A DNA stretch of 42,428 bases, from the NCBI RefSeq assembly GCF_007004665.1, contig NZ_ML660071.1, forward strand, positions 1-42,428, given 5' to 3'. A model generated the notes under the pieces. That model worked only from the letters and a program-made list of their open reading frames with translations, was not told the origin of the DNA and ran no database searches. Both the position numbers and the translations under genes were made by a program. The number at the start of each line of letters is the position of its first letter. The first letter of the stretch is position 1. Origin of the DNA: Denitrobaculum tricleocarpae. GTDB taxonomy: Bacteria; Pseudomonadota; Alphaproteobacteria; Kiloniellales; Kiloniellaceae. Of the stretch, positions 8,656-16,957 are shown one piece after another.

Positions 8656-9581
8656 TCCACAGTCTCCCGGCGTTGATAGTCAGTGAACCAGTCCGGGTCG
8701 GTGCGGTGCTCCACACGCCCGTCGGGATAGACCCGCGCCACGGCCCGGCGCGAGGAAAGGCAGAAGGCATGGACCGACATCTGCATGCCGCCGGTATGGC
8801 AATAGCCCACCTCGATGTTGGCGTCGATCACCATGGACTTGCCGACAAAACCCATCGCGCCCATACCGATGGAGTTACCCAGCTCCTTTAGTTCCAGCTC
8901 AAGCTCGGCAATCCTGGGATCGGGGTTTCTGGACCCGACGACCCTCAGACAGGCGGCGCGCTTGCCCAGAACCATGCAGGTGTCCTTGCAGCCGCCCAGG
9001 CCGATGCCGATGATGGCTGGCTGGCAGGCTAGGCCGCGTTTGCCAAAGGCGACGAGACTGTCCAGATAAAAGCGCTTGATGCCCTGGATACCGTCGGACG
9101 GAAACAGCATCCGGTAGTCCGTGCCGAAAAGTCCGCCCTTGTGTACCGTGATCAGATCGATCCATTCTCCGCCCGGCTCGTAGCCGTATTCGATCTCGGG
9201 TGCGCCGATTCCGACGTTGTTGTTGTGATCGGTCCGCCAGAGCGGATGGACCCGGTTCGGCCGCAGCGGCACACCGTTGGTCGCCTTGGCGGTTGCGCGC
9301 CTGAGGGCCGCTTCCAAAGCAATGGGGCCGCCCTCAACCTGGGTCTCGTTACCCATCTTCACATACCAGCGCGGGGTTCCCGTATCGCCGCACATGGCGC
9401 GGCCATCCTCCTTTGCGGCCTTATAGTTCTCCAGCATCGCATGGAGAACAAAGGAAGAAAGGTCGCCATCCTCGACCTCGGCGGCGGCCTGCAGCCCCTG
9501 CAGATAATCGTCCGGAATTTCGATGGCCGCCTTCGCCATCAGGACCTCGGCGGTCTTTTCAATCAAATCAAGGGAGATCAT
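8619..9581 (-). CDS. Class I fumarate hydratase/tartrate dehydratase, alpha (Fe-S) subunit
   Basis: 320 aa, the N-terminal catalytic [4Fe-4S] half of class I fumarases/TtdA. The three cluster cysteines are visible: in 'MCGDTGTP' (C64), in 'GIGLGGCKDTC' (about 198) and in 'GYCHTGGMQM' (about 283). The cluster acts as a Lewis acid for water addition across a C=C bond. The gene's start overlaps the final base(s) of the flavoprotein gene at 9581. The overlap, together with the beta gene, gives a continuous B-D-C-A-alpha-beta transcript. A dedicated hydratase directly after a succinate dehydrogenase-like complex suggests sequential dehydrogenation and hydration of one C4-type dicarboxylate. Confidence 0.92.
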   Translation of the reverse strand: MISLDLIEKTAEVLMAKAAIEIPDDYLQGLQAAAEVEDGDLSSFVLHAMLENYKAAKEDGRAMCGDTGTPRWYVKMGNETQVEGGPIALEAALRRATAKATNGVPLRPNRVHPLWRTDHNNNVGIGAPEIEYGYEPGGEWIDLITVHKGGLFGTDYRMLFPSDGIQGIKRFYLDSLVAFGKRGLACQPAIIGIGLGGCKDTCMVLGKRAACLRVVGSRNPDPRIAELELELKELGNSIGMGAMGFVGKSMVIDANIEVGYCHTGGMQMSVHAFCLSSRRAVARVYPDGRVEHRTDPDWFTDYQRRETVEWEPPQSHEKSA

Positions 9582-11344
9582 TATCCTGCCTCCACCAGTG
9601 TTTCGGGCTCGCCCTCAGGCAAAATCGTCTCGCCCGGCCGTACGATCGTAAAGCGGACATCTTCACGGCCGACCTCGACATCATTCCCGCGCTTGCGGGC
9701 GACCGTGAAGTAGGAGTCTTCCATCGCGCCCGCCTCGGGGAAGTCCTCGCGAAAATGCGCGCCACGGGAGTTCTCCCGCGCCAATCCCGCCTTGGCGACG
9801 ACTTCAGACACATCGCAAAGGGATCTGAGGTTCAGCCAGTCGTGCCAGGTTAGATTGAATGCCAGGTTGCTTCCATCAACCCCCAACTCCATCAGCTCAG
9901 AACTGATTTCGCCAACGCGCCGCACGCCGCGCTCCATGCCCGGCGCCGTCCGCATCACGCCGACATCTTCCCACATGACATCCTGCAGTGTCTTGCGGAG
10001 TTCCTGGATCCTCGCCGGTTTTCTTGACAGCGGATGACAGGCACGTTCGACCTCGCGGTTGAGCACCGTTTCATCGGGATCCCGCAGCGCGCCCATCTTG
10101 CGGATGTCCGCCCCCATCACATCACCGGCAACACCGCCATAAACGGTGGAGTTCGCCACACCGTTACCGCCAAGACGGTTTGAGCCATGAGCGCCGCCTG
10201 CATCCTCGCCGGCAACGTAGAGGCCTTCCATCTCCGTGCGGGTATCGGGGTCCACGACAACGCCACCCATGAAGTAGTGAGCCGTTGGCACGACCTCGAC
10301 CTTGCCCGCTGCCAGATCGAACCCGCTATCCGCGCAGCGCTTGACCATGCCGGGGAACTTTCGCCGCACATTCTCGGGGCCCAGATGGCTCATAGAAATG
10401 AAGACACCGCCGTTTTCGGTGACGTTGCTCTTGCGCATTTCCGCGTAAATGCTGCGGCTGACCACATCGCGCGTGGCACGCTCGCCCTGCGCATCGTAAT
10501 CGAACATGAAACGCTGATCGGCGCCATTGAGCAACTGACCGCCCGCACCCCGCAGGCCCTCCTCAAGCACCGTCCCGGTCATCTTGGTATGCTCACCCGC
10601 CAGAAGCCCGGTCGGATGGAACTGCACCATTTCCATATCGCGCAGGGACAGGCCGGCGCGCAACGCCATGGCCAGGCCATCCATGGTCTTGTCGCCCGAC
10701 GGCGTGTGGAACTTGTACATGGTGGGCCCGCCACCCGTGGCCATCAGAACGGTCTTCGCCCGCACGAAGCGGAAGCGGCCGCTACGCATATCGATGAAGA
10801 GAACGCCCGCCAGCGAAGCGCCGTCGCGGGTCGGGATCAGCCCGATCGCGCGATGTTCCTGCAGCTTCTCGAGGGGGCGCGAGAGGATCTGTTCCATCAG
10901 GCGGTTGATGATCTCGATCCCGGTCAGGTCGCCCTTATGCACCGTGCGGTCCGCGGTCTGTCCTGCAAAGGCTTTTTGATGCAGCGTGCCGTCGGCATTG
11001 CGATCGAAGAAGCAGCCCACTTCATTCTCCAGCTCGCGGACCCGCACCACGGCCTGCTCGCAGAGTTTCCAGGCCATATCCTGATCCGGCAGCCACTTGC
11101 CGCCGACGATGGTATCCATGAAATGCCGCTCGACGGTATCGCCGCCGCCCAGGGCGACGTTGTAACCGCCTTGGACCATCCGCGTGCAGCCGCACTTGCC
11201 AATCAAGCCCTTGACCGCGATGGTGATCCTGGTGCCCGCAGGCGCGGACTGCTGTGCATGCAAGGCCGCAAAGAGGCCGGCGCCGCCCGTGCCCAGGATC
11301 AGAATATCGGTGTCATGGCGCTCTATGCCGTGGTTCGAAGACAT
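9581..11344 (-). CDS. sdhA: Succinate dehydrogenase/fumarate reductase-like flavoprotein subunit
   Basis: 587 aa. N-terminal FAD motif 'GTGGAGLFAAL' (18-28). The substrate/catalytic residues of SdhA are kept: 'QFHPTG', the Arg in 'ATRDVVSRSI', the His in 'PTAHYFMGG' and the Arg in 'SNRLGGNG'. It would interconvert succinate and fumarate (or an analogue) and pass electrons to the Fe-S subunit. Oddity: where SdhA has the covalent-flavin His in 'SHTxxAQGG', this protein reads 'GCTRMVQGG', putting C53 in the His place. FAD may therefore be non-covalent or cysteinyl-linked. Non-covalent or altered flavin normally changes redox potential, so a role in a non-standard dicarboxylate reaction is possible. 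It follows sdhC by three bases. Confidence 0.9.
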   Translation of the reverse strand: MSSNHGIERHDTDILILGTGGAGLFAALHAQQSAPAGTRITIAVKGLIGKCGCTRMVQGGYNVALGGGDTVERHFMDTIVGGKWLPDQDMAWKLCEQAVVRVRELENEVGCFFDRNADGTLHQKAFAGQTADRTVHKGDLTGIEIINRLMEQILSRPLEKLQEHRAIGLIPTRDGASLAGVLFIDMRSGRFRFVRAKTVLMATGGGPTMYKFHTPSGDKTMDGLAMALRAGLSLRDMEMVQFHPTGLLAGEHTKMTGTVLEEGLRGAGGQLLNGADQRFMFDYDAQGERATRDVVSRSIYAEMRKSNVTENGGVFISMSHLGPENVRRKFPGMVKRCADSGFDLAAGKVEVVPTAHYFMGGVVVDPDTRTEMEGLYVAGEDAGGAHGSNRLGGNGVANSTVYGGVAGDVMGADIRKMGALRDPDETVLNREVERACHPLSRKPARIQELRKTLQDVMWEDVGVMRTAPGMERGVRRVGEISSELMELGVDGSNLAFNLTWHDWLNLRSLCDVSEVVAKAGLARENSRGAHFREDFPEAGAMEDSYFTVARKRGNDVEVGREDVRFTIVRPGETILPEGEPETLVEAG

Positions 11345-11347
11345 GCT

Positions 11348-11689
11348 TTACACCGCCTGCAGAAAAAAAGTGCCCGAGACGAAGAAAGCCGCCGCGACCG
11401 CGCCGGCGGCCAGGCTTTTCTGGCGCCCGGACCAGGGCAGCCATTCCAGCGCGATCAGCCGCAGCCCACCGAAAAAGTGTACCGCCAGCAAAAACACCAG
11501 GCCGAACTCGGCAACCTTGACCAGCGGATTTTCCGCCAGCGCCAGATAGCTGTCCAGACTTACGGGGTCGGTGAGTGCGAGGGACAGCAGGTAAAAATGC
11601 GCAGGGAGGAAGAGCGCAAGCCCGAGCCCGGAGACACGGTGTAACGCGAAGGCAAACCAGAGCGGGTGACTGCGGTGCGGGCGGATCAT
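11348..11689 (-). CDS. sdhC: Succinate dehydrogenase-like membrane anchor subunit C
   Basis: 113 aa with three predicted membrane spans. 'HPLWFAFALHRVSGLGLALFL' near the N-terminus resembles the SdhC quinone-site segment (HRxSG). 'AVHFFGGLRLIALE' near residue 75 carries the conserved heme-b-region H-x-x-G-x-R pattern. The protein anchors the dehydrogenase in the inner membrane and helps bind quinone and heme b. It overlaps the preceding anchor gene by four bases (11686-11689) and is followed within three bases by the flavoprotein gene. Assignment as C rather than D is by the HRxSG motif. Confidence 0.85.
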   Translation of the reverse strand: MIRPHRSHPLWFAFALHRVSGLGLALFLPAHFYLLSLALTDPVSLDSYLALAENPLVKVAEFGLVFLLAVHFFGGLRLIALEWLPWSGRQKSLAAGAVAAAFFVSGTFFLQAV

Positions 11690-12018
11690 AGAACCGTCAC
11701 GGCCCAGACGGCCCGCCCTCCCATCGCCAGAAGAACTAAACCCACCCCCCAGGTGAAGAGACGCAGCGCCGCTCCCTTGACGCCCAAGGTCTCATGCAGG
11801 ATGACCCGCAGGCCGATGGCGGCATGAATGGAAACGGCAACGACGAAGAGGCCGTAAAAGAGAAACCATGCGAGACTGCCCTGCGTGCGCCCCAGGATTT
11901 CTGCCGCGGTCAGGCCGTCCTGAATAGCATAGATCATCACCGCGATATGGCCCAGTGTCAGGGGAGCCATAATCAAGGCCGTGATCCGCTGCAACATGTA
12001 GAGTCGCATGTCGAGCAT
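11686..12018 (-). CDS. sdhD: Succinate dehydrogenase-like membrane anchor subunit D
   Basis: 110 aa from the ATG at 12018, giving MLDMRLYMLQRITALIMAPL. The open frame extends further upstream to 12303, but that part is antisense-like shadow of the Fe-S gene. The ATG at 12018 comes directly after the Fe-S stop (12021-12023), as expected in this operon. Three membrane spans are predicted. 'LYMLQRITALIMAPLTLGHIAVM' and 'SIHAAIGLRVILHETLG' hold the Arg and the H-x-x-x-G-x-R element of the heme/quinone anchor family. It forms the membrane domain with subunit C. The small size is normal for the family. Confidence 0.83.
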   Translation of the reverse strand: MLDMRLYMLQRITALIMAPLTLGHIAVMIYAIQDGLTAAEILGRTQGSLAWFLFYGLFVVAVSIHAAIGLRVILHETLGVKGAALRLFTWGVGLVLLAMGGRAVWAVTVL

Positions 12019-12020
12019 GG

Positions 12021-12779
12021 CTACTTCCGCTTCTTGAAGAAAGACGCGGCGGTGGCGCGCTTCAAGCCCGCAATGGCTTTCATGGGATTGAGCTCGTTGG
12101 GACAGTGGAGCGTGCAGCTTCCCTGGCTGTGGCAGTTGTGGCAGCCGCCGTTCCCCGCGACCGCATCCAGGATCGTCTGTTGTCCGGCATCCTTCGCGTC
12201 GTTGTAGAGCGTCCAGGCCCGCTGCAGCGCCGCGGGTCCCAGATACTCCGCGTTGCCGGTCACGGTATCGCAGGCCGCATAGCAGACCGAACAGTTGATG
12301 CATTCGATCCCGGTGTCGGCCTCGAGCCGCGTCGCGCTTGAGGGATCGACCGGCTCAATCGGATCGTCGCGTGTTTTGGAGGGATGGTGCACGCCGGCAG
12401 CCTTGATCCACTTGTCGAAGAAAGGATCCATGTCGGTGGCGAGATCCTTGATTACGGGCAGATTACGCAGCGGCGCCACCGTAACCTTCTTATCCTTCAG
12501 GACCTTTTTTACATGCGTCCGGCAGGTCCAGCGCGGCACGCCGTTGACCATCATCGCGCAGGAGCCGCACATCCCGACACGGCAGGCAAAGCGGTAGGAA
12601 AGGGTTGGGTCTTCGTTCTGCTGAACCCACGCGACAACATCCAGGACAGTCTGGCTGTCCTGCGCGGGCACCCTGAAGGCCTCAAATCCGCCGCCGGTCG
12701 CGTCGCCGCGCCAGATCGCAACCTCTAGCTCTTCCCTCTCCAGAGACAAACCGGTGCTCCAGTCTCCATGACAAAACAT
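12021..12779 (-). CDS. sdhB: Succinate dehydrogenase/fumarate reductase-like iron-sulfur subunit
   Basis: 252 aa. The N-terminal [2Fe-2S] ferredoxin domain has C66, C71, C74 and C86 in 'CRVGMCGSCAMMVNGVPRWTC'-type spacing (the motif runs 66-86). The C-terminal bacterial ferredoxin domain has C160/C163/C166/C170 and C216/C222/C226, matching the standard [4Fe-4S] and [3Fe-4S] sets. Two details are unusual: C170 is followed by Asp instead of Pro, and an additional C213 precedes C216. The protein relays electrons between flavin and quinone. First gene of the operon. The ATG at 12779 lacks a clear ribosome site. A TTG at 12749 (Leu11), preceded by GGAG, would also give a normal N-terminus, so the start is uncertain. 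Confidence 0.92.
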   Translation of the reverse strand: MFCHGDWSTGLSLEREELEVAIWRGDATGGGFEAFRVPAQDSQTVLDVVAWVQQNEDPTLSYRFACRVGMCGSCAMMVNGVPRWTCRTHVKKVLKDKKVTVAPLRNLPVIKDLATDMDPFFDKWIKAAGVHHPSKTRDDPIEPVDPSSATRLEADTGIECINCSVCYAACDTVTGNAEYLGPAALQRAWTLYNDAKDAGQQTILDAVAGNGGCHNCHSQGSCTLHCPNELNPMKAIAGLKRATAASFFKKRK

Positions 12780-13028
12780 GAAGCGCGAGTATAATTATGA
12801 ACTTTTCTAACAAAAATGAATAAATTCTAACCAATAATGTAAGAAAAATTTTCAATTAGAATTCTGCAGTGTCAACCAAAGTTTTGACCTCCAGGACAAT
12901 CTGAAAGCCTTTGAATTTAAACAACTCAGAGTCCGACAAAATCAACATCTCAATTATAAATAATAATAAGTCTTATACCCAAAATCATAAAATTATAAAT
13001 CATTATTTTACACGTTTTTTGTTTACAA

Positions 13029-13277
13029 ATGAAATTATTAAAAATCTCCATTACTAATACCATTTTTTGTATTTATACAAATCACCTAAATGTGAAATGC
13101 AGAACCTTTATTACTAAAACTCATCTTCAAGTCGATATTCAATCTGACCATCTGACTAGGATCGTACAGGAATACCGAAAACGCCGCGGACAACGCTTTG
13201 GAAACCGCAGAACTCTCAGAAAAGCTGAGCGCATGATCGCCAAAACTGCAATAAAGACGCTCTCATCAAATCAATAA
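13029..13277 (+). CDS. Possible small hypothetical protein or decayed gene remnant
   Basis: 82-codon open frame inside the AT-rich gap. The first half is low-complexity AT-rich translation without a Shine-Dalgarno. The second half (from about 13130) has more normal base use and reads as a basic helical segment, 'RIVQEYRKRRGQRFGNRRTLRKAE' in part, with alternating Arg/Lys. That could be the tail of a lost gene or a tiny nucleic-acid-binding protein. No family was recognised, and it may be non-coding. Confidence 0.2.
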   Translation: MKLLKISITNTIFCIYTNHLNVKCRTFITKTHLQVDIQSDHLTRIVQEYRKRRGQRFGNRRTLRKAERMIAKTAIKTLSSNQ

Positions 13278-13490
13278 ACTAAATCAAAAATTAAGAAATT
13301 ATATAATTTTTATTTCAATATATAAAATAAAAATCAGAAATAATTCTTACCGCTTGCCGCTTAGCTCACATCAACACGCCAGACCATTCAGCGCAAAAGA
13401 ATTTGCATCAAATCACTGTTTATTATATATTATTTTTGATTTTCGACAACCAAACCTTGAAGCTCACAAGACGGAAAACAGGGAGGTGTG

Positions 13491-13529
13491 ATGAATTTTT
13501 TCAAAGATAATTTTATTTTAAGTTACTGA
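13491..13529 (+). CDS. Possible 12-residue leader-type micro-ORF
   Basis: MNFFKDNFILSY followed by TGA. It is preceded at 13481-13487 by gggaggt, one of the best ribosome-binding sites in the region, at suitable spacing. It lies about 260 bases before the coiled-coil protein gene, so it could be a leader peptide or a chance hit. No attenuator structure was found behind it. Confidence 0.2.
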   Translation: MNFFKDNFILSY

Positions 13530-13791
13530 TATTATTAAATAATTTATCTACTTCAATTAAAATCTTGCATCTTTCCAAAAAATTAATAAATCAAAGCTTT
13601 TTTAATACATAGAATGGCAAGTTTAATACATCAAATTAGAGGCATGAGCGCGATTGAGTGCACACCAAAGGTTTAAGGCAAGCACGGTACGGAGGCAGGA
13701 CTTTTCGAACAAGCAGGACCGCCGCGCCGCGTAGCCCTGAGCCATGCAACTGCAGCCCTTTCCATACCTTCCAACTGCAATGGAACATCCA

Positions 13792-15759
13792 ATGAGAAAC
13801 TTTGGTCAGATCTCTTGTTTTCTTGCCGTCTCGCTGATGATCGGCAGCGCCTCCGGTGCGGCGACAGCGGCTTACGCGACGTCGGCGGACACGGGGCTTG
13901 CCCCCGGCAGCGTGCAGCTTGCCGCGACAGCCGAAGAGAAAGCAAAGGAACGCGCGGAAAAAAAGCGGATTAAAGAAGAAGAAAAACGTATCAAGGCCGA
14001 GAAGAGAGCGGAAAAAAAGCGCCTCAAGGCTGAGGAAAGAGCCGCCAAGAAAAAGGCCGCTGCGGAGAAGAAAGTCGAAAAAGCCCTGAAGGACATCGAA
14101 AAGAATCTCTCAAAGCTCGAGGGTGCGGTCGATGAATCGATCCCGCTGGTGTCCTTCACGAGCCCGGTCAGCAGGCAAGTGAGTTCAGCCATAAAGGGCG
14201 CGGACCGCGCTCTTAAGAACCTGGCGAAAGCCGACCCGGAATACGATCTGACCGAAATCAACGAACGCTACGAACCTCTGAAGGCCTTCTTCGAGAACAA
14301 GGCCGCGGAAACGGAGAGCCCGGCGGCCCAGTCGATCCGCAGCATGGTTTTCGATTTGAAGTTCTTGGAGAGAGACGCCGAGGGCGGGGCCGTCCGAACC
14401 TTCAATCCCTCCCCAGTCAACGAGTTCGTCTCGGAAGGGGAATTTAAGGAACAGACAGTCGCCCGGCACTTGACAGAGGCGATGAACCTGGATCCGGAGT
14501 ACGACTTCACCCAGTTGCTGGAGAGATTCGACCCTTACGCGCGCAATTTCGTTGAGGGGACCGGCCAGCTTCTTGAGCATATGGATGGCTATAAAACCCA
14601 GCAAGAGATCGCGCAAGCCATTACCAACGCAAACGTGCTTGGAATGCATTATGACAATTTCCGACTATTAATCGATGGCCGGATGGCTGAGTTCACACTC
14701 AACGAAGTTAGAATCGAGCGGGCGAAAGCCGATAACGCGACCTTAATGGAATTGATTGCGGCGGTGGAGAAAAACATCCCGCTTCTCCAGCAGGAAGCAC
14801 AAACCATTACCTACTACAACACCCAGGTCTTCGAAGCAGAGCTCGGGAACATTCATCAAGCCCTTGAAGCAGCGAGCCGCCACGAACTCGTCGCCTACGA
14901 CAAAATCGATACCTCCTGCCAGGCGGCCATCGCCGGCAAGGTTGTTTTTGGTAGCGACCATCTCACCTTCGAGTGTGATCCTTCCAGCTTCATCACTGAG
15001 TACATCATCGGCGACAAGCTTTATATGCGGGCCGGTTTCGAAGACATTCCCGCCAATGCCTACATCGTGGCGCGCGATCATGAGCTCACCCTCGGCGTGC
15101 CCAACGGCATTACGGTGAAAGCTGTTTACAAGCTCGACGGCGAGGAACTCTTCGCATTTTATCCGAAGCATTCCGAGACCACCCAGAACATCGAGGCGGA
15201 GCTGATCACGACCTACCCGCCTTCGACGAATAGCGCCTATCACTGGAACCTGCGCGATGTATTTTTCGCGATGATGGACGCAGGCAAGGAACAAGCGGTT
15301 CTCGACATTGAACTCTACGCTTTCAACCGAGACGATAGGGTGGACGAGTCTTTGAAAGACGGTCCGCTGATCGCCAAGGGCAGCCTGAAACTCGATGCCT
15401 CAACCGATGCAGCACAAACCTATCTGCTCCAGGGTCTGGTCGGCGTTACCCCTCCGGGGCCGTTGCATGACGCCTTTGCCAGCAATGCCGCGCGGGCCAT
15501 GGCGCGCAGCGAAATCGCATACGACGTACTACACGTCACCAGCAAGGAAATGACCGTGGTGAAGAACATCCTGGGCATTCCCCTGAAAAAGGTCATCGCC
15601 ACGACGGTCGCGCAAAAGCACGCGGACAACAGCTGCACTGTCTATGTCCAGTGGATGAAGCAGGTCTTCGATGGCACGGGATACGCCGGCGGTCTCTCGC
15701 TGGACCGCAAGGAGCCTGATCACACAGTCCACTGCAAAGCGGTGGAACAGTACCTGTAA
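13792..15759 (+). CDS. Exported coiled-coil protein of unknown function (paralogue of the next gene)
   Basis: 655 aa from the ATG at 13792. The frame opens at 13744, but only the later ATG places a signal peptide (MRNFGQISCFLAVSLMIGSASG) at the N-terminus. Residues about 45-110 are an extremely Lys/Glu/Arg/Ala-rich coiled coil ('KAKERAEKKRIKEEEKRIK'-like). A helical domain comes next with two repeated-looking segments, 'INERYEPLKAFFENKAAETESP' and 'LLERFDPYARNFVEGTGQLLE'. A beta-rich C-terminal half (about 380-655) has no recognised motif. The helical part matches the following gene product. Probably periplasmic or surface-exposed. The two genes are separated by a terminator-like hairpin. Function unknown. 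Confidence 0.8.
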   Translation: MRNFGQISCFLAVSLMIGSASGAATAAYATSADTGLAPGSVQLAATAEEKAKERAEKKRIKEEEKRIKAEKRAEKKRLKAEERAAKKKAAAEKKVEKALKDIEKNLSKLEGAVDESIPLVSFTSPVSRQVSSAIKGADRALKNLAKADPEYDLTEINERYEPLKAFFENKAAETESPAAQSIRSMVFDLKFLERDAEGGAVRTFNPSPVNEFVSEGEFKEQTVARHLTEAMNLDPEYDFTQLLERFDPYARNFVEGTGQLLEHMDGYKTQQEIAQAITNANVLGMHYDNFRLLIDGRMAEFTLNEVRIERAKADNATLMELIAAVEKNIPLLQQEAQTITYYNTQVFEAELGNIHQALEAASRHELVAYDKIDTSCQAAIAGKVVFGSDHLTFECDPSSFITEYIIGDKLYMRAGFEDIPANAYIVARDHELTLGVPNGITVKAVYKLDGEELFAFYPKHSETTQNIEAELITTYPPSTNSAYHWNLRDVFFAMMDAGKEQAVLDIELYAFNRDDRVDESLKDGPLIAKGSLKLDASTDAAQTYLLQGLVGVTPPGPLHDAFASNAARAMARSEIAYDVLHVTSKEMTVVKNILGIPLKKVIATTVAQKHADNSCTVYVQWMKQVFDGTGYAGGLSLDRKEPDHTVHCKAVEQYL

Positions 15760-15776
15760 CTCTCATGGCAACAACT

Positions 15777-15813
15777 GGAGCAGGGGCGCAAGACCGCCCC
15801 TGTTCCGCTTTTT
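15777..15813 (+). terminator. Rho-independent terminator-like hairpin between the two paralogues
   Basis: Stem ggagcaggggcg (15777-15788) / cgcccctgttcc (15795-15806), with one G-T pair, followed by gcttttt (15807-15813). It starts 18 bases after the stop of the first paralogue and ends just before the second paralogue's ATG at 15828. It could end or attenuate transcription between the two. Confidence 0.75.
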
Positions 15814-15827
15814 CGGGTGATCGTTTC

Positions 15828-16697
15828 ATGAAAACCGCATATCGCATTTCCGTCCTGTTGCTGGCCGCGCTCACGATGTTTTTGAACGTCGAACTCGCGG
15901 TGGCGGCAGATAAACAGACCCAGTGGAAAAACAAGTTCCGCTACCAGCAGCGACTCGAAGAGACGATTACATCCATGGAAAAATCGTTGGCGGCTCTCGA
16001 AGAAATTCAGCAGGAAGCCTTGCCCAACGTGCCATTGGGCGGCGTCGCCCGGACCGTCGTTCCGAAACAGCTGAAGTTCGTGCGCGTGAAGCTGCGCAAC
16101 CTCGATCCGGATAAGATGCCCGAGGACACGCACGCCACGTTTGAAGACCTGAAAGAGCGTTATCAGTCGGTCAGAGTCTTCTTCGCCAACAAAGAAAAAG
16201 AAGTCGCGAGCCCGGCGCAGCAGTTTGTGCGCCGGCTATACGAGAATCTCGAAGACCTGGAAGCGTCAGCGGAAACCGGCGCCAGCGAAAGTATGAGCGA
16301 GGAAGCACGCCTGCTGATGATATGGGATACCGCCCGTAACGTCGCCCGAGTCCAAGAGCATGACGCCAATTATCCACTTCAAGAAGCATTGGAGCGTTTC
16401 GAGCCCCATGCCGAAGAATACGTGGTCGCAAAGCAGCAATTGCTGGAGATCCAGCCCGGCGCGGAGCAGCAGCAGCATGCTCTGTACTATCTGGGATTGG
16501 CGCAAAAACGCATCGAGAACGGCGTTCCACCGCACGACGCGAAACTGAAGCAATTCCTGAAAAGGGCCGAAGGACTGATCAAAGAGTCCAGAGAACTGGC
16601 GCCGAGCTACTACAACCCGGAACACATGGATGAGAAACTGGAGGAATTCCGGGACTACACCATTGTGCCGGAACTCGAGAGCACGGAGCCGACCTAG
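15828..16697 (+). CDS. Exported helical protein of unknown function (paralogue of the preceding gene)
   Basis: 289 aa from the ATG at 15828. The frame opens at 15765, but the ATG gives a clean signal peptide, MKTAYRISVLLLAALTMFLN followed by VELAVAA cleavage. The mature protein is helical and charged. Similarity to the preceding protein is visible by eye: 'LKERYQSVRVFFANKEKEVASP' matches 'INERYEPLKAFFENKAAETESP', and 'ALERFEPHAEEYVVAKQQLLE' matches 'LLERFDPYARNFVEGTGQLLE'. It lacks both the K/E-rich coiled coil and the large C-terminal domain. It is probably a periplasmic partner or a truncated duplicate with its own role. No family was recognised. Confidence 0.8.
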   Translation: MKTAYRISVLLLAALTMFLNVELAVAADKQTQWKNKFRYQQRLEETITSMEKSLAALEEIQQEALPNVPLGGVARTVVPKQLKFVRVKLRNLDPDKMPEDTHATFEDLKERYQSVRVFFANKEKEVASPAQQFVRRLYENLEDLEASAETGASESMSEEARLLMIWDTARNVARVQEHDANYPLQEALERFEPHAEEYVVAKQQLLEIQPGAEQQQHALYYLGLAQKRIENGVPPHDAKLKQFLKRAEGLIKESRELAPSYYNPEHMDEKLEEFRDYTIVPELESTEPT

Positions 16698-16957
16698 CGG
16701 AATCGGAGCAGCCCAGTCCTCGCCGATAGAGAATTTGAGTGTCCCAAAAGTGAGTGGGACGCCGCATTGGACAGTGAGAATTGCCGAAAAATCTCTCGAT
16801 ATCAAAAGCGCGAGCCCGCACGACACCTCTTTCTCACTCTTGCGATCTGAGAAAATTCTGCTAGGACAGACAGCGGTGGTTGTGGCCTGCCGGCCCACCC
16901 CGCTGATTTGTCCGGGCAAACCGCACTCGATGCGCGCGCCTGAATTGGAGACGTCAC

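Larger units (their letters stand above)
12780..13743. other. Very AT-rich intergenic region
   Basis: Almost 1 kb between the divergent sdhB and the coiled-coil protein gene. Composition is strikingly different from the roughly 60% GC around it: a hand count of 12961-13020 gives 10 G/C in 60. It contains many A- and T-runs, the half-site tgtaaga at 12839-12845 and the start region of the sdh-like operon (tatact at about 12788-12793 on the minus strand could be a -10 box). Two weak small open frames are listed separately. GC returns towards normal at about 13130-13270 and again from about 13640. No RNA gene was recognised. Confidence 0.7.

Noticed and set aside
10187-11644. 485-codon plus-strand open frame opposite sdhA and sdhC
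   Set aside because: Antisense shadow; the minus-strand genes have full family motifs.
12019-12303. N-terminal extension of the sdhD open frame
   Set aside because: Overlaps sdhB in another frame and lacks membrane or family features; ATG 12018 fits the family.
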